This document shows positions 26,800 through 35,202 of a stretch of 64,000 nt of DNA, piece by piece. Source of the DNA: Hamadaea tsunoensis DSM 44101 (GTDB lineage Bacteria > Actinomycetota > Actinomycetes > Mycobacteriales > Micromonosporaceae); contig NZ_AUAX01000006.1 in assembly GCF_000428945.1 (NCBI RefSeq), positions 62,001 to 126,000 of the forward strand, in the 5' to 3' direction. Position numbers and translations under genes: made by a program. The notes beneath the pieces are model-generated. The model saw only the letters and a list, made by a program, of their open reading frames with translations, was not told the DNA's origin and did not search any database. How positions within the stretch are numbered: the first letter of the stretch is position 1; each line of letters starts with the position of its first letter.

Positions 26800-28065
26800 T
26801 CAGCAGGTGAGCGTGGCGGTGGCGCCGCCGGTGCTGGACGCGGTGGCCGGGCCGCCGAGGGCGGCGACGGCGTTGCCCGAGATGTCGACGGGCGCCTGGA
26901 CCGGCACGAGAGCCTGGGTGCCGTTCAGTACGCCGAAGTTCGCCCCGCTGTGCAGGTCGCACGAGCTGGTGGTCGGGGCGAAGTGACGGTCGGTGGCAGC
27001 GCTGCCCGTCAGATCGCCGCCGCCCAGCAGGTCGCCGCCGAGGAGGCCGTCGCCGAGCAGGTTGCCGGTGACGCCGCCGAGGTCGGTGAGACCGGCCAGG
27101 CCGCCGACCAGCGGCAGACCCTCGCCCTTCGCGTGGTGCTTCTGCGCGTGGGGCTTGCCGTCGTGGTTCTTCTTGACGTGCTGGTTCTTGTGGGCGTGCT
27201 GGTTCTGGTGGCCGTGCTTCCTGCCGTGCTGGGCGTTCTTGTCGCCATACGGCTGCGGCGTCGGCCACGGCGCCGGGGCGGGCTCGCCGATGGTCGCGTC
27301 CGAGCCGCCCTGGCAGTGCGCCTCGGCCGTACCCAGGATGCCGATGGCGTTGCCGCACACGTTGATCGGGATCTGCAGGATCGGCAGGAGCTGCGTACCG
27401 TTGCCGAGGCCGACGTTCAGGCCGGTCGACGCGGACGGCAGGCCGTCTTCGCCCAGGGTCGCGTGCGCGCCGCCGGTGCAGCTCGCGGTGGCCGAGCCGA
27501 GCAGCCCGATCGCGTTGCCGCACAGGTCGATCGGGATCTGGATCGGGGCGACGGCCTGCGTACCGTTCAGGACGCCGACGTTGTGCGATGTGTCGTACTG
27601 CGCGGCCTCGGTACGCATCTTGTCCGGGTGTACGTCGTACGGCCGGGGCGTCGGGTGGTGTGCCGGCGTGTGGGTCGCCCAGGAGCCGCCCGTGCACCAC
27701 GCCGACGCGGTCCCGAGGATGCCGACGCCGTTGCCGCAGGCGTCGATCGGGGCCTGCAGCAGCGCGCGCAGCTGGGTGCCGTTGAGCAGGCCGAAGTTCT
27801 GGGTGCTGGTCAGGTCGCCGTCGACGCCGTTGTCGGTCGCCCAGGCGCCACCGGTGCATCCCGCGTACGCGGTGCCGAGCAGCGAGACGGCGTTGCCGCA
27901 CACGTCCACCGGCGCCTGGATCTTGGCGTCGACCTGCGTACCGTTGCCGATGCCGGCGTTACCCGAGGTCGTGTCGGCGGCCGCGTGGGCGGCACCGGCG
28001 CCGGCGATCAGGAATCCGGCCGACAGCATGCCGACCTTGAAGGACTTTCGAGCCCACGAGTTCAT
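26800..28065 (-). CDS. Secreted multi-repeat chaplin-like surface protein
   Basis: 421 residues. A signal peptide (SFKVGMLSAGFLIAGAGAAHAA, first ~29 residues) precedes five copies of a ~42-residue module. The module consensus is N(F/V)GxxNGTQ, six to eight residues, P(I/V)D(V/L)CGNAxxxLGxA, then C(T/Q)GGxxAT. Modules lie at about 35-77, 90-131, 162-203, 217-258 and 375-421. The CGN block resembles Streptomyces chaplins, which coat aerial surfaces. Copies 1-4 keep two cysteines each; copy 5 has lost both (DISGN and SSTGG). Between copies 4 and 5 lies a His/Lys/Asn-rich linker (HGRKHGHQNQHAHKNQH). No sortase motif is seen. The ATG at 28065 begins the signal peptide; an open frame upstream is not supported. 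Confidence 0.85.
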   Translation of the reverse strand: MNSWARKSFKVGMLSAGFLIAGAGAAHAAADTTSGNAGIGNGTQVDAKIQAPVDVCGNAVSLLGTAYAGCTGGAWATDNGVDGDLTSTQNFGLLNGTQLRALLQAPIDACGNGVGILGTASAWCTGGSWATHTPAHHPTPRPYDVHPDKMRTEAAQYDTSHNVGVLNGTQAVAPIQIPIDLCGNAIGLLGSATASCTGGAHATLGEDGLPSASTGLNVGLGNGTQLLPILQIPINVCGNAIGILGTAEAHCQGGSDATIGEPAPAPWPTPQPYGDKNAQHGRKHGHQNQHAHKNQHVKKNHDGKPHAQKHHAKGEGLPLVGGLAGLTDLGGVTGNLLGDGLLGGDLLGGGDLTGSAATDRHFAPTTSSCDLHSGANFGVLNGTQALVPVQAPVDISGNAVAALGGPATASSTGGATATLTC

Positions 28066-28231
28066 GGTGGAGATTGCCTTTCGGAGATTCAGACCGGGGG
28101 GTCTGAGGTGCAGTGATGTGCCGTGCAGTGCCCAGGAGCGAAAGTGCTGGGCGGCCACGGGCGCACGCCGGCGTCCCGGCGCGGCTCGCGGGAACGAGAC
28201 CGCAACAGGTGCGGAGATGTGCAGAGATCGC

Positions 28232-29026
28232 TCAGTCGGGTGAGCTGGTGGGGCGCGGCGCGTCGAACCGCCGCAACGCGCTGTCCGCCGCCCGGCGCAA
28301 GCCCCGCGCCAGCGTCAGGACCAGCACCGAACTCGCGCCCAGGGCCGCGGTGGGCGCGCCGGATCCGCGGTTCTCACCGCCCGTCGGCGTCATACCGTTC
28401 GGGCATTCCGCCATCAGGGGAATACGCCGAGGGTCGCCGTCCGACCGGTGCGGTGGCGCGAGATGGGGAGTGTCCATCGGGCTGACGGACTCGTCCACGG
28501 TGTTCTCGCGTACAAGGGAAAGATGGTGGAGTGGGCGGACGCCGACCGGGAGCGCGGTGAGCGCGGGACCGGCGACGGCGTCGATCGCATGCGCGGCCGG
28601 CGCGACGACCTCGGCGGTGACGCTGCCCGCGAGGGGCTCGGCGGCGGTGATCGCCGGGCGGGCCAGGGGCGCGGCGACCGTCGTGATCGGACGGACGAGC
28701 GGCCGGACCACGGCCTGGACGGTGTCCAGCAGGGGCTGGGTGACCGCCGGAAGGAGGCCGGGCCGGGGATCCGGTTCTGGCGGAGTCTGTCCGATGAGGA
28801 CGGTGTCGAGCTGTTCGACCACGGGCCGCAGCCCGACGGCGGCGGTGAGATCGGCGGGCAGCAGGCTACCGAGCAGGCCCTGGGCGGTGTCGTGCTGGGC
28901 CGGTGCGATCGGGGCGTCGGCGTGTGCGGCCGCTCCGCCGAGGAACCAGGCCGCGGCGGCGAACCCGGCCACGGCGACCACGCGCAGTGCTGCGCGCCTG
29001 GCCTTGCCGTTCCGGTTCGCGGTCAT
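28232..29026 (-). CDS. Secreted protein of unknown function next to the chaplin-like gene
   Basis: 264 residues with a signal peptide (RRAALRVVAVAGFAAAAWFL, cleavage likely after AAAHA). An Ala/Pro/Val-rich middle part follows with repeated VRPLVRPITTVAAPLARP-like segments. Near the C-terminus a weakly hydrophobic stretch (AALGASSVLVLTLARGL) precedes a basic end, so it may be membrane- or wall-anchored. The ATG at 29026 has AAGGG about five bases upstream. It lies 167 bp before the chaplin-like gene on the same strand and may be co-transcribed with it. I do not recognise the family with certainty. Confidence 0.72.
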   Translation of the reverse strand: MTANRNGKARRAALRVVAVAGFAAAAWFLGGAAAHADAPIAPAQHDTAQGLLGSLLPADLTAAVGLRPVVEQLDTVLIGQTPPEPDPRPGLLPAVTQPLLDTVQAVVRPLVRPITTVAAPLARPAITAAEPLAGSVTAEVVAPAAHAIDAVAGPALTALPVGVRPLHHLSLVRENTVDESVSPMDTPHLAPPHRSDGDPRRIPLMAECPNGMTPTGGENRGSGAPTAALGASSVLVLTLARGLRRAADSALRRFDAPRPTSSPD

Positions 29027-29107
29027 GATCGCCCTTCAAGCGGGTGGCTGAACTCCGCTCTGGACAACGACTCCCGGAAAGGCCGGACACGTGGCTAAAG
29101 CTAAAAA

Positions 29108-29998
29108 TCAAGCAATTGTCCGATATCGGGGACCCGCCCGGAGCACCCCGCTCGGCAGCTCACGCCCGACGATCCGCTGCGCCAATTCGGCCGCCTCGAC
29201 GAGTCTGTCGAGGTCGATGCCGGTCTCGTAACCCATGTCCGCGAGCATGTGCACGACCTCCTCGGTCGCCACGTTCCCGGTCGCACCGGGGGCGTACGGG
29301 CAGCCGCCCAGACCGCCGACGCTCGCGTCGAACTGGGTCACGCCGAGTTCCAGCGCCGTGAGGATGTTCGCCAGGCCGGTACCCCTGGTGTTGTGGAAAT
29401 GGCAGAGCAGCGGCCGCTCCCGGGCGACCCGGGTCAGCACGTCGCGTACGCGCCGCGGGGTGGCCATGCCGGTCGTGTCGCCGAAGGACACCTTGTCGAC
29501 GCCCATCCCGATCGCCCGCTCGACGATGCCGGCGACGCGACCCGGATCGACGTCACCCTCATAAGGGCAGCCGAAACTGGTGGCGATGATCAGTTCGGCC
29601 GAGGCCCCGCCCGCGTGCAGCAACTCGATCAGGGCCGGCAGCTCCGCCAGGGACTCTTCGGTCGAGCGGTTGATGTTCTTGCGGTTGTGCGTATCCGAGG
29701 CGGACACGACCACCTCGACCTCGGTGAAACCGGCGGCCAGGGCGCGCTCGGCTCCGCGTACGTTCGGGACGAGCGCGCTGTAGCGGACGTCGGGATCGCG
29801 CGCGATCTTCGCCCACACCTCGTCGGCGTCGGCCATCTGCGGGATCGCCTTCGGATGCACGAAGCTGACCGCCTCGATCCGGCGTACGCCGGTCGCGCTC
29901 AGGGCGTCGATCAGTTCCACCTTGGCGGCCGCCGGGACGGGTGCTTCGTTCTGCAGCCCGTCCCGGGGGCCGACCTCACGGATCGAGATGGTCGTCAT
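29108..29998 (-). CDS. mvaB: Hydroxymethylglutaryl-CoA lyase
   Basis: 296-residue TIM-barrel lyase that splits HMG-CoA to acetoacetate and acetyl-CoA, the last step of leucine breakdown. It shows VGPRDGLQNE at the start (catalytic Arg and metal-binding Asp), FGDTTGMA, CHFHNTRG (metal-binding His pair) and the lyase signature GGLGGCPYAPGATGNVATE with the active-site cysteine. The ATG at 29998 has no clear Shine-Dalgarno, and an operator palindrome begins 12 bases upstream. The transcript may therefore be leaderless or nearly so (inference). Confidence 0.95.
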   Translation of the reverse strand: MTTISIREVGPRDGLQNEAPVPAAAKVELIDALSATGVRRIEAVSFVHPKAIPQMADADEVWAKIARDPDVRYSALVPNVRGAERALAAGFTEVEVVVSASDTHNRKNINRSTEESLAELPALIELLHAGGASAELIIATSFGCPYEGDVDPGRVAGIVERAIGMGVDKVSFGDTTGMATPRRVRDVLTRVARERPLLCHFHNTRGTGLANILTALELGVTQFDASVGGLGGCPYAPGATGNVATEEVVHMLADMGYETGIDLDRLVEAAELAQRIVGRELPSGVLRAGPRYRTIA

Positions 29999-30009
29999 GC
30001 CGTCGAGCT

Positions 30010-30021
30010 TAACGCTCGTTC
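30010..30021. promoter_or_regulatory. TetR-type operator before mvaB
   Basis: TAACGCTCGTTC matches the AACGnnCGTT palindrome seen before accD1 and tetR, and sits the same short distance (about 11 bp) from its start codon as the accD1 site. Confidence 0.75.
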
Positions 30022-30065
30022 ACCTCCATCTCCACCCACTCCTGCTCACTCCCCCGCTTCGCCCC

Positions 30066-30146
30066 CAAGATCGGGTTTGGATCAGGGAACTCACCCGAAT
30101 CTTGGACCATGATTACGTGCGAACCCCTGATCCAAACCCGATCTTG
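30066..30146. repeat. Perfect 22-bp inverted repeat element
   Basis: Arms at 30066-30087 and 30125-30146 are perfect reverse complements (left arm begins CAAGATCGGGTTTGG), separated by 37 bp. The spacer holds a partial extra copy of the arm end (CCCGAATCTTGG). It sits between the biotin carboxylase stop and mvaB. It could be a terminator, or a member of a dispersed intergenic repeat family (REP/MITE-like). No second copy is visible in this window. Confidence 0.85.
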
Positions 30147-30171
30147 AGCGGCGCGGGAACGGTGAGGGCGG

Positions 30172-31521
<1,350 letters not shown>

Positions 31522-31567
31522 CTTTCGCACGTTATCGGGTCGGCCGGACGCGCGCGACGGCGGGCCT

Positions 31568-31579
31568 GAACGATCGCTC
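31568..31579. promoter_or_regulatory. Operator-like palindrome before the biotin carboxylase gene
   Basis: GAACGATCGCTC (core AACGATCGCT, one mismatch to AACGnnCGTT) lies within a longer imperfect palindrome CCTGAACGATCGCTCAGG, in the 142-bp gap between tetR and the biotin carboxylase start. Confidence 0.55.
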
Positions 31580-31663
31580 AGGAAATCGGCCTCCCCCCGT
31601 GCTGAGGTGCGATTTCCTTCAGGTTCGATCAGGGCTTCGGTGAGGGCTTCGATCAGGCTTCGG

Positions 31664-32290
31664 TCAGGCAAGGAGCGCGCTGAGGGTCGCCTCACGCAGG
31701 AGGGCCGCCCTGCGCTGCCGGTCCACCTCGCCGCCGAGGAACGGCGTCGAGTTCATCAGGCCGAACACGGCGTGCGCCAGAACACGGGCCTCCCCGTCGC
31801 TCAGTCCGGACCGCAGAGCGGTGAGTACGCCGACCCACTCCTCCACGTAGCGTCGCTGCAGCCGGCGGATCTCCCGGCGGGGCTCCTCGGGCAGCCGGTC
31901 GAGTTCGTGCAAGTGCAGGGCGATCACCGCCGGGTTGGCCAGCGCGAATTCGACGTGGAAGTCGACCAGCGCCTCCAGCGCGGCCCGCGGATCGTCCTTG
32001 TGCGCCTCGGCCCGCTCCCGTCCGCCCGAGAGCAGGCCCTCGCTGACGGGATTGAGCGCGGCCACGAGCATGGCGTCCTTGCCCGCGAAGTGGTGGTACA
32101 GAGCGGGCCCTGTGACGCCGGCTTCCTTGCCGATGTCATCCATGGACACGCCGTGGTAGCCGCGCGTCGCGAACAGTCCGACCGCGATCTCGAGGATCTC
32201 GTCGCGCCGGCTGCGCTTGCGAGGCTTGCCCGAGGCTTCGGAAGTCCGGTCAGCTCGCACGCGGGGGGTGCCTACCTGCTCGATTGTCAC
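31664..32290 (-). CDS. TetR-family repressor of the acyl-CoA cluster
   Basis: 208 residues. The N-terminal helix-turn-helix (RRDEILEIAVGLFATRGYHG, then VSMDDIGKEAGVTGPALYHH) is classic TetR. The C-terminal helical domain (ALEALVDFHVEFALANPAVI) should bind an acyl-CoA or CoA intermediate (family knowledge from LiuR/BkaR-type regulators). It is co-directional with and upstream of the biotin carboxylase gene. A palindrome of the regulon type overlaps its own promoter region, suggesting autoregulation. The start is a GTG at 32290. Confidence 0.93.
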   Translation of the reverse strand: MTIEQVGTPRVRADRTSEASGKPRKRSRRDEILEIAVGLFATRGYHGVSMDDIGKEAGVTGPALYHHFAGKDAMLVAALNPVSEGLLSGGRERAEAHKDDPRAALEALVDFHVEFALANPAVIALHLHELDRLPEEPRREIRRLQRRYVEEWVGVLTALRSGLSDGEARVLAHAVFGLMNSTPFLGGEVDRQRRAALLREATLSALLA

Positions 32291-32324
32291 GCGCTTAGCC
32301 TACTCGCCAGTCAACCAAGAACCT

Positions 32325-32336
32325 TAACGCCCGTTT
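32325..32336. promoter_or_regulatory. TetR-type operator before tetR
   Basis: TAACGCCCGTTT lies 35 bp upstream of the tetR start and overlaps the stop codon region of the upstream TPR-like gene, so the tetR promoter is embedded in that gene's end. Confidence 0.7.
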
Positions 32337-35202
32337 AGTTACTTTCGGGTAGATCGTACGTTTTGCGCACGTCGGCGGCTTTCTGATGTTCGCCCTGCGC
32401 ATCGAAGGCGCGGGCGAGCCACCACGCCGCTTCCTGCCGGGCCCGATGATCCCGGGGCAGGCCTTCGAGCACGTGCACGAGAACCCGCTCGCCGCGCTCG
32501 GGATCACCCGAGGCCACCAGCACCTCGCCGTACCGCAGCTCGGCCAGGGCCGCCTCCTCGTACGCCGAGATCGAACGGAACAGGTCCGGGGCACGTTCGC
32601 TGCGCAGCAGGGCACCGGCGTAGTCCCCGTGGTCCGACAGCACGTACGCCGCGTCGTAGCAAGCCATCGCGTGTTCCCAGACGACGCCCGGTTCCTTGTC
32701 CGGGTCGGCCCCGGTGACGAGCGCCTCGACCTCCCGGATCGCCTGCGCCGACCCCTCGGCGTCCCGGGCGTAGTGCAGGGCGAGGATGCGCCGGCGCAGT
32801 GCCCTGGCCGTCGCCGGGAGATCGTCGGCTGCTCCGTAACCGGCGGCGGCCTCGGCGTACTTGCCGGCGGCCTCCCGGTCACGGTCCATCCGGTAGAGCA
32901 CCTCCGCCATCCGCTCGGTCAGGTCGGCCCGGCGGCGGGAGTCGTCATAACCGTTGCGGCTGCCAGTCAGTGCTTCGAGCTGGGCCAGCGCCGCACCGGG
33001 CTCCCCCATCTCGTCGTAGACGCGGGCCAGCAGGTCGCGGCACTCGTCGGCCATGAACAGCTCGTCGGTGCCCTCGCGGGCGTCGGCCATGCGGCTGAAC
33101 CAGGCCAGCGCCTCCTCCGCGACCTCGGCGGCCTCCCGGATACGGCCCGTGGTCGCGAGCGCCACCGCCAGCCGATGCCGGGTGTACGCGGCCGCACGGT
33201 CCTCGCCCTCGGCGGCCATGATGCAGACGTGCTCGACGATGTCGTCGATCACCTCGCCGGCCCGGTCGGTGTTCACCAGCATGAACGCCGCGTTCGCCCG
33301 GGAGTTGCGGCGCAGTTCGGGGTCGACCGAGCTCGCGGCGGCCTCCTCGAACGAGGCCAGCGCCGCCTTGTGGTCGCCGGCGCCGGCGATGAGGTTGGCG
33401 TACATGACCAGGGCGGAGCCCAGCTGGTCGTTCGGGCTGTACGGCCGGAGCAGCTCGATCGCGGCCCGGACCGCCTCGACGGTCTCCGGGATCCGGTCGA
33501 GCCGGTGCAGCAGGCCCGCCCGCAGCATCAGCGCCTGGGCCCGGCGGCGGGGCGGCGCCTCCCCCGGCTCCGCGTCGGCCCGTTCGAGGGCTTCGAGCGC
33601 GCTGCTCTCGTCCCCGGTCATCGCCCGCAGGTACGCGACGCGCAGCATCGTCGTGCGCCGCTGGTTCGGATCGGTGGACTCGGTCATCAGCGCCTCGGCC
33701 GCCGCGAGCCCCTCGTCGAGGTCGGCGGGGTCGGACCGGAGCTCCAGCCGGGCCATCGCGAGCTGGATCCGGGCCGCGAGGGCGAGTTCGAGCGCGCCGG
33801 CCTCCACGAAGGCGTCGACGGCCGCCGCGAACTCGCGCTCCGCGGTCGCGGTGTCCTGCCGGTCGGCCTGGTACGCGCGCAGCCGGGCCAGCCGGCCGCG
33901 GTGGACCGGAGTGTCACCGCCGTCCGGGAACCCGGCGATGATCCGGGCGCCGAGGGCCTTGGCCCGCTCCTCCTCGTCGGCCTGGTACCACGCCTCGGCC
34001 AGATCGAGCTGCTGATCGAGGCTGAAGGTGACCGGCACGGCCGACAGATCGGGTTCTTCGGCGGCCGGGGCGACGGAGGGCGGTGCGACCCGCTGCCGGT
34101 AGGCGGCCGTGATCGACAACGGCAGGTACCCGACCAGCGGCTCGGCCGTCAGCTTGGCGGCGATCCGCTCGCTCTGGTACGCGTTGCCGTTGCGCTCGTC
34201 GAAGCGCGCCGCGATGGCGGTCGCCCGCGCGGCCAGCCGGTCGGCGAGTTCCCCCACGGTGGCCGGGCCCTGCCGGGTGCGTACCGCGAGGTCGGCCCGG
34301 CCCGCGGCGACGAGGCGGCGCAGCACGAGGGCGGCCGCCGAGGCGAACTCCATCTCGGACTTGGGTGTCGGCGGCCGGTCGAGCCAGGCGAGGTGGCGCT
34401 CGATCAGTTCGAGCCCGCGCATCTCGTTGCCGGACAGCCCGCAGAACTCGACGTGCTCGGCGACCGAGCCGAGGTCGGCGGGGTTGTTCTGGAACGCCCG
34501 GTACGCCCGCCGGTGCGCGTCCCGGGCCTGGTCGAGCCGGCCGGATCGCAGGTACGGGATCATCAGCGCGGTCAGGATCGAGTGCGGCTGCTCGGCGCAG
34601 CTCAGCCGGCCGGCCAGCGCGGGTTCGGCCAGCGCGATCGCATCCTCGTAACGTTCCCGCCACACCAGGTGGTACGCCTTCGACGTCGGGTCGCAGCCGG
34701 CGCAGTCGGAGTTCTCGTCGCGCGGGGCGCTGTCCCATTGCCGGTACCAGTGGTCGGCCAGCTCGACGTCGCCCACGTGCGACGCGATCGTGTGCCGGTA
34801 CGCGTACACGGCGTGCAGGCTGTGCCCGCCGGACCGGTAGCGCCGTTCCATGTCGTCGAGGACGGCGTGCGTACGCTCCAACGGCACTTCGGGGAACCGG
34901 GCCATCGACGAGATGACGTACTTGAAGTACCAGAGCAGCAGGCGTTCGTCCTCGGCGGTACGCCCGGACGGGTCGGCGTCGTAGTCGGCCAGGCACCGGG
35001 CGAACGTCACGAACGCCTTGGCCGGCTCGCCGCCCCGGTGGAACGCGTTGGTCGCGGCCATCCGCGCGGCGAAGGCGACGTCCGGATCACCGAGCGCCTC
35101 GGCCTGCCGCAGCGCACCCTCCGCGAGTGCGATCTGGGCCGGCCCGTCCGGCGCCTCCCAGACCTGGTGCAGGAGTTCCCGCACCTCCTTGGCCGTCGTC
35201 AT
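32335..35202 (-). CDS. Large TPR-like repeat protein coupled to an HSP90-family gene
   Basis: 955 residues, almost entirely helical, built of TPR-like ~34-residue helix pairs (for example PAQIALAEGALRQAEALGDP, DHKAALASFEEAAASS and ALAELRYGEVLVASGDPERG). No signal peptide, TM segment or catalytic motif is visible. A Cys pair (SDCAGCDP) lies near residue 168. The ATG overlaps the stop of the HSP90-like gene (ATGA), so the two are translated together. TPR domains are known co-chaperone modules for eukaryotic HSP90, so this may be a dedicated partner (inference). The family is uncharacterised as far as I know. Confidence 0.85.
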   Translation of the reverse strand: MTTAKEVRELLHQVWEAPDGPAQIALAEGALRQAEALGDPDVAFAARMAATNAFHRGGEPAKAFVTFARCLADYDADPSGRTAEDERLLLWYFKYVISSMARFPEVPLERTHAVLDDMERRYRSGGHSLHAVYAYRHTIASHVGDVELADHWYRQWDSAPRDENSDCAGCDPTSKAYHLVWRERYEDAIALAEPALAGRLSCAEQPHSILTALMIPYLRSGRLDQARDAHRRAYRAFQNNPADLGSVAEHVEFCGLSGNEMRGLELIERHLAWLDRPPTPKSEMEFASAAALVLRRLVAAGRADLAVRTRQGPATVGELADRLAARATAIAARFDERNGNAYQSERIAAKLTAEPLVGYLPLSITAAYRQRVAPPSVAPAAEEPDLSAVPVTFSLDQQLDLAEAWYQADEEERAKALGARIIAGFPDGGDTPVHRGRLARLRAYQADRQDTATAEREFAAAVDAFVEAGALELALAARIQLAMARLELRSDPADLDEGLAAAEALMTESTDPNQRRTTMLRVAYLRAMTGDESSALEALERADAEPGEAPPRRRAQALMLRAGLLHRLDRIPETVEAVRAAIELLRPYSPNDQLGSALVMYANLIAGAGDHKAALASFEEAAASSVDPELRRNSRANAAFMLVNTDRAGEVIDDIVEHVCIMAAEGEDRAAAYTRHRLAVALATTGRIREAAEVAEEALAWFSRMADAREGTDELFMADECRDLLARVYDEMGEPGAALAQLEALTGSRNGYDDSRRRADLTERMAEVLYRMDRDREAAGKYAEAAAGYGAADDLPATARALRRRILALHYARDAEGSAQAIREVEALVTGADPDKEPGVVWEHAMACYDAAYVLSDHGDYAGALLRSERAPDLFRSISAYEEAALAELRYGEVLVASGDPERGERVLVHVLEGLPRDHRARQEAAWWLARAFDAQGEHQKAADVRKTYDLPESN

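Noticed and set aside
28066-28231. Riboswitch upstream of the chaplin-like gene
   Set aside because: The leader has a small AGACC/GGTCT palindrome but no match I recognise to a c-di-AMP or other riboswitch core.
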